DNA of 64,000 nt from Krasilnikoviella flava (GTDB taxonomy: Bacteria; Actinomycetota; Actinomycetes; Actinomycetales; Cellulomonadaceae), in the NCBI RefSeq assembly GCF_900167525.1, contig NZ_FUZQ01000001.1, positions 558,001-622,000 of the forward strand, read 5' to 3'. The number at the start of each line of letters is the position of its first letter. Position 1 is the first letter of the stretch. Made by a program: the position numbers and the translations under genes. Positions 16,752 through 24,711 of the stretch are shown piece after piece. The notes beneath the pieces are model-generated. The model had not been told where the DNA came from, searched no databases, and saw nothing but the letters and a program-made list of their open reading frames with translations.

Positions 16752-17636
16752 TCATCCCTTGAGCCCCGATCGTGCGACGCCGGCGATGACGTATCGCTGG
16801 ACGAACGCGAACAGGACGAGCACGGGCACGCTCGCCACCGCCGCGCCGGCCATGACGGCCGGGAAGTCGGTCGCGTACGCGCCGCGCAGCGTCGCGAGGC
16901 CGGCGGGCAACGTCAGCTGCGAAGGGTTGAACAGCACGTACAGCGGCCACAGGAAGTCGTTCCAGCTGGCGAGGAAGGTGAGCAGGCCCAGCGTCGCGAG
17001 CGGCGCCTTCGACAGCGGCAGGACGACGCGCACGAAGATCTGCCATCGGTTCGCGCCGTCGATGAGCGCAGCCTCCTCGAGGGCCGCGGGCAGGCTCGCG
17101 AAGAACTGACACAGGAAGAAGACGCCGAACGCGCCGGCCGCGCCGGGGACGACGAGCGCCCAGACCGTGTCGAGCCAGCCCAGCCCGTCCACGATCAGGT
17201 AGTTCGGCATGAGGAACACGAAACCGGGCACGAACAGGGTCGCGACGATGACGGCGAAGACGACGCGCCGTCCGGGGAACCGCATGCGGGCGAGGGGGTA
17301 GGCGGCGGCCGACGCCGTCGCGAGGACGAGCAGCGTGTGCAGCACCCCGACCAGGACGGAGTTGCCGAACCACCGCAGCAGCGGCGCCTGGGCGTCGGCG
17401 AACAAGGTGCGGTAGCCCTCGAGCGTGGGCTCCGGCGGCACCCACTGCGGCGGCAGCGCCGTGGCGTCACCCGTCGTCTTGAAGGACGTCGAGAGCATCC
17501 ACAGCAGCGGCGCCAGGACGACGACCGACAGGATCAGCAGCAGCGCGTACAGGAGCAGGGTGCCGACCACCCCGCGTCCGGCGGGCGACGTCGCCCGGGT
17601 GCGGACAAGGCTCGCGTGCTCGACGGCGGTCGCCAT
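16752..17636 (-). CDS. ABC sugar permease, MalG type
   Basis: A 294-residue inner-membrane protein with about six membrane helices and the cytoplasmic EAA loop EEAALIDGANRWQIFVRVVLPL near residue 195, which docks an ATPase. The opening (LLLYALLLILSVVVLAPLLWMLSTSFK) is typical of MalG/UgpE-like proteins. It partners the next permease; the two genes are separated by one base. No ATPase gene is in this operon. Confidence 0.93.
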   Translation of the reverse strand: MATAVEHASLVRTRATSPAGRGVVGTLLLYALLLILSVVVLAPLLWMLSTSFKTTGDATALPPQWVPPEPTLEGYRTLFADAQAPLLRWFGNSVLVGVLHTLLVLATASAAAYPLARMRFPGRRVVFAVIVATLFVPGFVFLMPNYLIVDGLGWLDTVWALVVPGAAGAFGVFFLCQFFASLPAALEEAALIDGANRWQIFVRVVLPLSKAPLATLGLLTFLASWNDFLWPLYVLFNPSQLTLPAGLATLRGAYATDFPAVMAGAAVASVPVLVLFAFVQRYVIAGVARSGLKG

Positions 17637-17637
17637 C

Positions 17638-18618
17638 TCAGCTCTCCTTCTGACGCAGGAACAGGAAGTTCAGGGCGCTGACCACGATCAGCAGGAGGGC
17701 GAGCAGATAGCTCATCGCGGCGGCGAGGCCCATGCGGAACTGCTCGAGCCCCACCTCGGCGATGAACATGATCGCCGTGCGCGTCTCGTTCGACGGGTTG
17801 CCACCGGTGAGCAGGTACGACTGCCCGAACATGTTCGCCGACGCCAGCACCGTCATCGTGAGGACGAAGAGGATGACCGGGCGCAGCTGCGGCAGCGTCA
17901 CGTGCCACAGCCGGGCCCACCGGCCGGCGCCGTCGACCTTCGCCGCGTCGTACAGCGCCTCGTCGACGCTCTGGAGGCCCGCCAGGTAGACGACGGAGTT
18001 GAAGCCCATGGTCCACCAGAGCGTGACGCCGACGAGGGAGACCCAGACCCACGGGGTCGCGGTGAGCCACGGCACGGCCTCGGTGACGCCGAGCTCCGCG
18101 AGGTAGCCGTTGATGAGCCCCGTGTTGCCGTTGAGCAGGTACTGCCACAGCAGACCGACGACGCTGACGCCCAGCACGTAGGGCGCGAAGAAGACCGCAC
18201 GGAAGAACGTGCGACCGCGGAAGCGCTGGTCGAGCAGCAGCGCGAGCGCCAGCGGGATCGTCATGAGCAGCGGCACGCTGAGCACCACGAAGATCCCCGT
18301 GGCGCGCATGCTCTCCCAGAACTGCTGCGCGACGAGCGCCCCGGGCGTGAACAGGTCGACGTAGTTCTGCAGCCCGACGAACGGACGGTCCGGGAGGAAG
18401 AAGTCCCAGTTGTGCAGGCTCATCCACACGCCCGACACCGCGGGGACCAGGACGAACGTCCCGAAGATCAGCAGGAACGGCGCGAGGAACGCGTACGGCG
18501 TCCACCAGCGCGGACGGTGCGGCGAACGGGTGCGACGGTCGGTGGCCGGCCTTGTCGTGGTCGCGGCGGGCACCAGCGGCCCGCGGCGGGCGGTGTCGGC
18601 GGCGGAGACGGTGGTCAT
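17638..18618 (-). CDS. ABC sugar permease, MalF type
   Basis: A 326-residue membrane protein with the MalF/UgpA features: N-terminal helix (AFLAPFLLIFGTFVLVPAVSG), VWMSLHNWDFF, FVGLQNYVDLF and the EAA loop DEALYDAAKVDGAGRWARL. It forms the channel heterodimer with the downstream permease. The stop lies two bases before the neighbour's start, so the operon is tightly packed. Confidence 0.93.
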   Translation of the reverse strand: MTTVSAADTARRGPLVPAATTTRPATDRRTRSPHRPRWWTPYAFLAPFLLIFGTFVLVPAVSGVWMSLHNWDFFLPDRPFVGLQNYVDLFTPGALVAQQFWESMRATGIFVVLSVPLLMTIPLALALLLDQRFRGRTFFRAVFFAPYVLGVSVVGLLWQYLLNGNTGLINGYLAELGVTEAVPWLTATPWVWVSLVGVTLWWTMGFNSVVYLAGLQSVDEALYDAAKVDGAGRWARLWHVTLPQLRPVILFVLTMTVLASANMFGQSYLLTGGNPSNETRTAIMFIAEVGLEQFRMGLAAAMSYLLALLLIVVSALNFLFLRQKES

Positions 18619-18619
18619 G

Positions 18620-19948
18620 TCAGGCCTCTCCGTACTTCTCAGCGTTCTCCGTCAGGAGGAACGACGCCTGGGCAGCAGCGGTCTCGAGCGCGGCCCGCGG
18701 GTCACCGAGCGAGAGCAGGGCGTCGCCGACCGCGGGATAGAGGATCGTCGTCTGCACCTCCGCGATGCCCGGCACCAGCGGGTAGAACCGGATGTGCTCC
18801 ACGCCCTGCGCGACGTGCGCCTGGGCGGGCAGGTCCTGCAGCTCCGGGGACTGCAGCACGGGCAGCCGTGCCGGCACCGGACCGGCAGACGCCCAGCCGA
18901 GCGAGTTCTCGAGGATCCAGCCGAGGAACGTCACGACGGCGGCCAGCCGGTCGGCGTCGAACGACTGCTGCCGCGCGACGACGAACTGGTGCGAGCCCGA
19001 GAACGCCGCCCGCTGGGTACCGATGCGCGGCAGCGGCGAGACGTCCCAGTCGAGGCTCTCGACCTGCCCCAGGTCGTTGATGAGGGCGCCGGGGCCGCCC
19101 CACAGGAACGCGTTCTGGTCGTTCTTGAAAGCCACGTTGGCGTCGGAGCCGCTGACGTCGTTCGGGCTCCACCCCTGTCGGACCAGCGACTGCTGCCACG
19201 CGAGCGCCTCGACGCCCTCGGGCCCGGCCCACGTCGCGGACCGGCCGGCGTCGTCGTAGTGGGTACCGCCGAGCTGCCACAGCAGGGAGTCGAAGCCGCG
19301 GCCCACGCCCTGGGGGTCGATGGCGGGCAGCCAGTGCCCGCGCACGCCGCTCGACGCCAGCGTGTCGAGGGCCGCCTCGTACCCGGCGCGGTCGACCGGC
19401 GGGGCGTCCGGGTCGAGGCCGGCCTTCTCCAGCACCCGGCGGTTGTAGAACAGGGAGTCGGGCCACATGTCGAGCGGCAGCGACCAGCGCTGGCCGCGGT
19501 AGACGCCCGAGCCCCACACCACCGGCAGGTAGTCGGCCTCCGCCAGGCCCACCGCGCCCAGCACCTCATCCACCGGCATGATCACGTTCCGCGCGGCGCT
19601 CGTCGCCACCTGGAAGTTGTGCATCAGCGCGAGGTCGGGCGCCAGGCCGCTCACGACCGCCGCCGGGAACTTCTGGTAGAAGTCCGGCCACGGCAGGGCG
19701 TACATGTCGATCCGCACGTTCGGGTGCGCGGCGGTGAACTCCTCGATCAACGTGCGCATCACCGGGCCGTCGCCGCCCGTGAGCCCGTTCCAGAACCGCA
19801 GCGTGACCGGCGGCCCGTCGTAGGTGCCGGCGACCTGCGGCATCCGTGCCGTGCCGATCGTGGGCGCGCACCCGGCGACTGCCGCCGTCGCCCCTGCCAC
19901 CCCCAGCGCGCGGAGCACCGCGCGTCGCGTCAGCGACCTCATCTCCAC
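18620..19948 (-). CDS. ABC transporter sugar-binding lipoprotein (Tat-type signal)
   Basis: A 442-residue family-1 solute-binding protein. The signal has a twin-arginine-like SLTRRAVLRALG, an Ala-rich core and the lipobox VAGC at about residue 27. The body shows LRFWNGLTGGDGP and the family's late FSGSHQFVVAR region. Start is GTG 19948 with GGGGAC upstream; ATG 19942 is possible. It is the first gene of the five-gene operon and probably binds an acid sugar or oligosaccharide, inferred from the enolase-like partner. Confidence 0.9.
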   Translation of the reverse strand: MEMRSLTRRAVLRALGVAGATAAVAGCAPTIGTARMPQVAGTYDGPPVTLRFWNGLTGGDGPVMRTLIEEFTAAHPNVRIDMYALPWPDFYQKFPAAVVSGLAPDLALMHNFQVATSAARNVIMPVDEVLGAVGLAEADYLPVVWGSGVYRGQRWSLPLDMWPDSLFYNRRVLEKAGLDPDAPPVDRAGYEAALDTLASSGVRGHWLPAIDPQGVGRGFDSLLWQLGGTHYDDAGRSATWAGPEGVEALAWQQSLVRQGWSPNDVSGSDANVAFKNDQNAFLWGGPGALINDLGQVESLDWDVSPLPRIGTQRAAFSGSHQFVVARQQSFDADRLAAVVTFLGWILENSLGWASAGPVPARLPVLQSPELQDLPAQAHVAQGVEHIRFYPLVPGIAEVQTTILYPAVGDALLSLGDPRAALETAAAQASFLLTENAEKYGEA

Positions 19949-19967
19949 GTCCCCACTTCGTCGTGTT

Positions 19968-20006
19968 GTCCCGATGATCGGGACTACTGTGTCGATGAAC
20001 GGGAAC
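19968..20006 (-). promoter_or_regulatory. tandem operator before the IclR-controlled ABC operon
   Basis: GTCCCGATGATCGGGAC (plus strand 19968-19984) is an 8-bp-arm palindrome. The related GTCGATGAACGGGAA lies at 19992-20006; the cores CGATGATCGGGA and CGATGAACGGGA repeat with a 21-base period, i.e. two helical turns. Two half-sites on one DNA face fit a dimer-of-dimers regulator such as IclR. Confidence 0.6.
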
Positions 20007-20151
20007 GCTAGCGATGGCGGGCGGGGAGCGTCAAGAGGTCGTCCGCGGCTCGGACCTGCGGGCGCCCGGAGGTCACGGGTGATCAGCGCCGCCCCGCGGT
20101 GCTCGCCGCCTGCCCTCCTGGGCGGAGGACCCGCGGCTCGAGCCCGACAAG

Positions 20152-20244
20152 ATGGACATGCGCCACCGCCGCTCGGCGGACACGTTCGGCATGGGCTACA
20201 TGGACGGTGGTGGATTCTTCGACGGCGGCGGCGGCGGACCCTGA
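20152..20244 (+). CDS. possible 30-residue Gly-rich peptide or gene remnant
   Basis: ATG 20152 encodes MDMRHRRSADTFGMGYMDG and then a Phe/Gly-rich end. The frame is open upstream to a TGA near 20090 (LPSWAEDPRLEPDK precedes the ATG) without another start, so it may be the tail of a decayed gene. Ribosome-binding bases are weak. No family recognised. Confidence 0.3.
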   Translation: MDMRHRRSADTFGMGYMDGGGFFDGGGGGP

Positions 20245-20274
20245 GCCGCCGCGCGCCGTGGCAGGCTGGCCACC

Positions 20275-20874
20275 ATGAGTGCTGCCGCGAGCGCCGCGCC
20301 GTCCGTGCGCGCCCTGATCGTCGTCGACGTCCAGCCCACGTTCTGCGAGGGCGGCGAGCTCGCCGTCGACGGCGGGAACCAGGTCGCCGAGGACGTCGCG
20401 GCCTACGCCGCCGCGCACCGCGACCGGTACGAGATCGTCGTGACCACGCAGGACTGGCACATCGACCCCGGTGAGCACTTCAGCGACCACCCCGACTTCG
20501 TCGGCTCGTGGCCGCCGCACGGCATCGCCGACACCCCGAACGCCGCGTTGCACCCCGCCCTCGCCGACCTGCGCCCCGACGTCTCCGTGAAGAAAGGCCA
20601 GTACGCCCATGGCTACTCGGGCTTCGAGGGCACGGACGCCGACGGCCGCACCCTGGAGCAGGCCTTGCGCGACGCCCGCGTCGAGGCCGTCGACGTCGTC
20701 GGCCTGGTCGAGTCGCACTGCGTGAAGCGCACCGCGCTCGACGCCGTCGGGCTCGGGCTCGAGACGCGCGTCCTCACCGACCTCACCATCCCCGTCACCC
20801 CCGAGCAGGGCGAGCAGGCCCGCGCCGAGCTCACTGCTGCGGGCGTCGAGCTGGTCCCCTCGGTCGCGAGATAG
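20275..20874 (+). CDS. pncA: nicotinamidase / isochorismatase-family hydrolase
   Basis: A 199-residue cysteine hydrolase converting nicotinamide to nicotinate for NAD salvage. Family marks: IVVDVQPTFCEGGELAV (catalytic Asp), TTQDWHIDPGEHFS (metal ligands), VKKGQ (catalytic Lys) and GLVESHCVKRTA (nucleophile Cys). CAGGCT seven bases before ATG and no Shine-Dalgarno hint at a leaderless message. The stop codon lies inside the palindrome that follows. Confidence 0.92.
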   Translation: MSAAASAAPSVRALIVVDVQPTFCEGGELAVDGGNQVAEDVAAYAAAHRDRYEIVVTTQDWHIDPGEHFSDHPDFVGSWPPHGIADTPNAALHPALADLRPDVSVKKGQYAHGYSGFEGTDADGRTLEQALRDARVEAVDVVGLVESHCVKRTALDAVGLGLETRVLTDLTIPVTPEQGEQARAELTAAGVELVPSVAR

Positions 20875-20938
20875 AGCGCGCGCCGCGCCGAGATCGAGGA
20901 CCGGACCACGATCTCGGCGCGGCGTGCGCTCTATCTCG
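20867..20938. repeat. 72-bp imperfect palindrome between convergent genes
   Basis: Arms 20867-20896 and 20909-20938 (30 bp, one mismatch) flank a 12-base loop. The left arm begins CGAGATAGAGCGCG and ends CGCGCCGAGATCG. Compared with the 3918-3979 element, G-to-A changes occur in both arms together, which keeps the palindrome. It lies between pncA and rsmI and overlaps the pncA stop. Confidence 0.9.
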
Positions 20939-20949
20939 GCAGGACACGC

Positions 20950-21843
20950 CTACTTGGCGGCGAGGGCCGCGGCATAGAGGTCGCGCTTGGGCACGCCCGC
21001 GGCGGTCGCGACGTCCGCGACGGCGGACTTGAGCCGCTCGCCCGCCTCGACGCGGGCCAGCACCTCGGGCACCAGGTCCTCGACGCGGGGCGCCGCCCCG
21101 GCCGGCGCACCCCCGACGACGACGCAGATCTCGCCGCGCAGACCGTCGCCGTCGGCAGCACGGGCGTCGACCTCCGCGAGGACGTCCGCGAGCGGGCCGC
21201 GCAGCACCTCCTCGTACGTCTTGGTGAGCTCGCGGCAGACGGCGGCGGGCCGGTCGGCGCCGAACGCCTCCGCCATCGCGCGCAGGGTCTCCGCGATCCG
21301 GTGCGGCGCCTCGAAGAACACCATCGTGCGCGGCTCTGCGGCGAGCGCCCCCAGCCAGCGCGACCGCTCCCCCGCCTTGCGCGGCGCGAACCCCTCGAAC
21401 GTGAAGCGGTCGGTCGGCAGCCCGGAGAGCGCGATCGCGGTGAGCACCGCCGAGGGCCCGGGCGCCGCGGTCACGCGCAGGTCCCGCTCGACGGCGCGGG
21501 CCACGACGCGGTAGCCCGGGTCGGACACGGCGGGCATGCCGGCGTCGGACACCACCAGCACGGTGCCGCCGTCGGCGACGACGTCGAGCAGCTCGTCGGC
21601 GCGCGCCTCCTCGTTGTGCTCGTGGTACGACGTCACGCGACCGGCCACCGTCACCCCCAGGCGCGCGGCCAGCGCGTGCAGGCGGCGCGTGTCCTCGGCC
21701 GCGACGACGTCCGCCTCCGCGAGCAGCCGGCGCAGCCGCGGCGACGCGTCCTCCGTGTTCCCGATGGGCGTCGCCGCGAGCACGACCGCACCGGCCTCGG
21801 CGTGCGGGGCGGGACGGGGTGCGGCGGAAGGCTCGGAGGTCAT
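20950..21843 (-). CDS. rsmI: 16S rRNA 2'-O-ribose C1402 methyltransferase
   Basis: A 297-residue SAM-dependent methylase of the tetrapyrrole-methylase fold. Visible: LAATPIGNTEDASPRLRRLL, AEDTRR, SYHEHNE, VVSDAGMPAVSDPGYR and FFEAPHRIAETL. Modifies C1402 in the ribosomal decoding centre. Start ATG 21843 is taken because upstream residues to 21981 are Arg-rich shadow sequence. It diverges from the mannosyltransferase gene, as in mycobacteria (pmt beside rsmI). Confidence 0.95.
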   Translation of the reverse strand: MTSEPSAAPRPAPHAEAGAVVLAATPIGNTEDASPRLRRLLAEADVVAAEDTRRLHALAARLGVTVAGRVTSYHEHNEEARADELLDVVADGGTVLVVSDAGMPAVSDPGYRVVARAVERDLRVTAAPGPSAVLTAIALSGLPTDRFTFEGFAPRKAGERSRWLGALAAEPRTMVFFEAPHRIAETLRAMAEAFGADRPAAVCRELTKTYEEVLRGPLADVLAEVDARAADGDGLRGEICVVVGGAPAGAAPRVEDLVPEVLARVEAGERLKSAVADVATAAGVPKRDLYAAALAAK

Positions 21844-21878
21844 GGTGACCAGCGTCGCACGGCCCCTACGATGACCCG

Positions 21879-23690
21879 GTGACCGCCCCCGACGCCGACG
21901 CCACCACCACCGGCGATCCCGCGCCCGCGGGCACGCCGCCGAGCCACGCCCGCCACCGTGCGGACGACGACTCGTCCGCACTGCCGGGCGGCGGGGCCCG
22001 CGCCCAGGCCGCGCACGACGGGGCGGCGCCGCCGCCGGCGTTCCCGGGCAGCCCGACGCCCGAGCTCCCGCCGACGCCCCGCGACGGTGACGGCCGCACC
22101 ACGCAGGCGCGACTGCTCGAGCGGCTGCTCGGCGTCCGGCGGGTGCGACTCGACCTGCGCCGCCGGGACCGGTTCTGGGGGTGGTTCGGCACGATCGTGG
22201 TCACGCTGCTGGCCGCGGCGGCCCGGTTGTGGCAGCTGGGCCAGCCGCACAAGCTCGTGTTCGACGAGACCTACTACGTCAAGGACGCGTTCACGCTCGG
22301 CCGGCTCGGCTTCGAGGCGCAGTGGCCCGACGAGCCGAACCCGGCGTTCGAGGCCGGCGACGTCCTCACCTACCTCGACAAGGCGGCGTACGTCGTCCAT
22401 CCGCCCGTCGGCAAGTGGATGATCTGGCTCGGCATGGAGGCCGGCGGCGGCGCGACGAGCTCCTTCGCGTGGCGTCTGGCCAGCGCGGTGGTGGGCATCC
22501 TCGCCGTCTTCCTCCTGATCCGGATCGCGCGGCGGCTGTTCGCGTCGTCCACGATGGGGATCGTCGCGGGGCTGCTGCTCGCCGTCGACGGCGAGGCGAT
22601 CGTGCACTCGCGCACGGCCCTGCTCGACCAGTTCCTCATGCTCTGGGTGCTGGTGGCGTTCGGCTGCCTGGTCATGGACCGGGAGCAGGCCCGACGACGG
22701 CTCGCCGGCAGGGTCGCGGAGATCCTCGACGCCGGCGGCACCGTGGCGCGCTACGGCCCGCGGCTCGGCTTCCGCTGGTGGCGCCTCGCCGCGGGTGTCA
22801 GCCTCGGCCTCGCCTGCGGCACCAAGTGGTCCGGGCTGTGGTTCGTCGCCGTCTTCGGCATCCTCACCGTCCTGTGGGACCTCACGGCCCGCCGGGCGGC
22901 CGGTGTCGGACGCTGGTGGGAGGACTCGCTCGTCGTCGACGCCGTGCCCGCGTTCCTCACGATCGTGCCCACCGCGTTCGTCGTGTACCTCGCGTCGTGG
23001 TGGTCGTGGTTCGCGAACCAGGGCGCGTACCTGCGGCAGTGGGCGGTCGAGCATCCCGGCGAGGGCGTCACCTGGCTGCCCGACCCGCTGCGCAGCCTGC
23101 TCGAGTACCACCGGCAGATGTGGGACTTCCACACGGGGCTCTCCTCCGACCACCCCTACGCGTCGCACCCGCTGGGCTGGATCGTGCAGTGGCGGCCGAC
23201 GTCGTTCTTCTGGGAGAAGGAGGCGCCCGGTCAGGGCACCTGTCCCGCCGACGCCGCCGACGCCTGCGCCCGCGCCGTCACGTCCCTGGGCAACCCGCTG
23301 CTGTGGCTGCTCGCCGCGTTCGCGATCGTCGCGACGATCTGGCTGGGGATCCGGCTGCGCGACTGGCGTGCGCTCGCCGTGCTCAGCGGCACGGCGGCCG
23401 GGTGGCTTCCGTGGTTCGCCTACGCGCCGCCGTTCAGCGACCGGACGATCTTCACGTTCTACTCGATCGTCTTCACGCCGTTCGTGGTGCTCACGCTCGT
23501 CTACCCCCTGGTGGTGGCGCTGGAACGCACCGAGGGGCGGCCGGGCGCGCGCGGCCGGGTCGTCGCGGCGATCGTCGCGGTCCTGGTCGTGATCCTCGCC
23601 GTGTCGGCGGTCTTCTACCCGCTCTGGACGGGCATGCAGGTGCCGTACCCGTACTGGCAGAACGTCATGCGGCTGGAGTCCTGGATCTAG
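21879..23690 (+). CDS. pmt: dolichyl-phosphate-mannose-type protein O-mannosyltransferase (GT39)
   Basis: A 603-residue polytopic membrane enzyme that transfers mannose from polyprenyl phosphate to secreted proteins. After a disordered acidic N-terminus (about 85 residues) comes the first helix and the conserved FDETYYVKDAFTL loop carrying the catalytic Asp-Glu, then HPPVGKWMIWLGM, SRTALLDQFLMLW and several helices ending in KEAPGQ and PYWQNVMRLESWI. Start GTG 21879: TACGAT (21867-21872) lies six bases before it, a leaderless layout. Shares a short spacer with rsmI. Confidence 0.95.
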   Translation: MTAPDADATTTGDPAPAGTPPSHARHRADDDSSALPGGGARAQAAHDGAAPPPAFPGSPTPELPPTPRDGDGRTTQARLLERLLGVRRVRLDLRRRDRFWGWFGTIVVTLLAAAARLWQLGQPHKLVFDETYYVKDAFTLGRLGFEAQWPDEPNPAFEAGDVLTYLDKAAYVVHPPVGKWMIWLGMEAGGGATSSFAWRLASAVVGILAVFLLIRIARRLFASSTMGIVAGLLLAVDGEAIVHSRTALLDQFLMLWVLVAFGCLVMDREQARRRLAGRVAEILDAGGTVARYGPRLGFRWWRLAAGVSLGLACGTKWSGLWFVAVFGILTVLWDLTARRAAGVGRWWEDSLVVDAVPAFLTIVPTAFVVYLASWWSWFANQGAYLRQWAVEHPGEGVTWLPDPLRSLLEYHRQMWDFHTGLSSDHPYASHPLGWIVQWRPTSFFWEKEAPGQGTCPADAADACARAVTSLGNPLLWLLAAFAIVATIWLGIRLRDWRALAVLSGTAAGWLPWFAYAPPFSDRTIFTFYSIVFTPFVVLTLVYPLVVALERTEGRPGARGRVVAAIVAVLVVILAVSAVFYPLWTGMQVPYPYWQNVMRLESWI

Positions 23691-23789
23691 GCCGCCTCGG
23701 CCCGCACGACGTCGCCGCGGGCGAGGACGCTCCACGCCCCCCGAGGCCAACGTGCTCCACCTCGTCGATCTCGTGGTTCGCGGGCGCGC

Positions 23790-24521
23790 TCAGGCGCGGT
23801 CGACGTCGTCGTCGAGGTCGGTGGTGTCGTGCCGGAGGGCCACCCGGTCGACGCCCCGGACCTCGACGAGCTGCGGGACGAGGTCGCGCACCGGTGGGCT
23901 GCCGTGGAACCGGATGTCCATGACGACGAAACGCCGCCCGCCGGCGGCGATCCGCCGGCTGCGCTCGATCGAGCTCGTGAAGCCGGAGGACGTGGCGACG
24001 GACAGGACGTCGCGGAGCACACCGGCACCGTCGGCGTAGGTGATTCGCAGCGTGCGCTTGCGGTCAGGGTCGGGCAGCCTGCGGACCAGGGGGGCCACGA
24101 CGAACAGGGTCGCGAGGTGGACCGCGGTCAGGGCGATCGCCAGCGAGAGCATCCCGGCACCGCAGGCCATGCCCACGGCCGCAGCGACCCAGATCGTGGC
24201 CGCCGTGGTCAGCCCCCGGACGACGCTGCGCCCCTTGAAGATCACGCCGGCACCCAGGAAGCCGATCCCGGAGACGATCTGGGCGGCGATGCGCGAGGGG
24301 TCGAGATTGACGTCGCTGCCGAGCACGGCGGAGAAGCCGTAGGCGGAGACCAGCGTGAAGGCGCAGGACCCGAGCCCGACCAGCACATGGGTGCGGTACC
24401 CGGCGGCCTTCTGGCGGAGCTGACGCTCGACCCCGATGAGGGAGCACAGCACGAAGGTCGCCAGGAGCAGCTCGGCCTCGACGAGGCTGGTGCCGGTGAC
24501 GATCCCGACGAACGGTTCGAT
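23790..24521 (-). CDS. MgtC/SapB-family membrane protein, probable ATC start
   Basis: A 243-residue MgtC-like protein: helices including LLLATFVLCSLIGVER, the conserved GYRTHVLVGLGSCAFTL, RIAAQIVSGIGFLGAGVIFKG and VRGLTTAATIWVAAAVGMACG, then a soluble ACT-like C-terminal half. MgtC proteins act in Mg2+ limitation and in acid or intracellular stress. The only ATG/GTG upstream of the conserved part is GTG 24452, which lacks a ribosome site and would cut the first helix. An ATC at 24521 starts I-EPFVGIVTG and is preceded at nine bases by GGAGGTGATC, fully complementary to the 16S 3' end. ATC is therefore the probable start codon, unless it is a sequence error for ATG. Confidence 0.75.
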   Translation of the reverse strand: MEPFVGIVTGTSLVEAELLLATFVLCSLIGVERQLRQKAAGYRTHVLVGLGSCAFTLVSAYGFSAVLGSDVNLDPSRIAAQIVSGIGFLGAGVIFKGRSVVRGLTTAATIWVAAAVGMACGAGMLSLAIALTAVHLATLFVVAPLVRRLPDPDRKRTLRITYADGAGVLRDVLSVATSSGFTSSIERSRRIAAGGRRFVVMDIRFHGSPPVRDLVPQLVEVRGVDRVALRHDTTDLDDDVDRA

Positions 24522-24525
24522 GCGC

Positions 24526-24535
24526 GATCACCTCC
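24526..24535 (-). promoter_or_regulatory. ten-base perfect Shine-Dalgarno of the mgtC-like gene
   Basis: Minus-strand GGAGGTGATC is the exact complement of the 16S rRNA 3' end (GATCACCTCC). GGAGG is nine bases from the ATC at 24521-24519. Such an extended match may compensate for a weak start codon. Confidence 0.75.
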
Positions 24536-24711
24536 ACCGGCTGCAGCCCTTCCGCGATCCCACCCTTCACCCTCCGCTCGGATGCGGGCCGCCTGTGCTC
24601 ATTCGAGCGCCCGTGCCGGACCCGAGAGAGCCGCGGCTACCTTGGCGGCTTCCGACACAGCAGTCGGGCGCCCGAACGCAAAGAGGCACCCGGGAGAAAG
24701 GACGGCGAGCG

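Noticed and set aside
14802-17681. 959-codon plus-strand frame
   Set aside because: Antisense shadow of enolase-like, IclR and permease genes.
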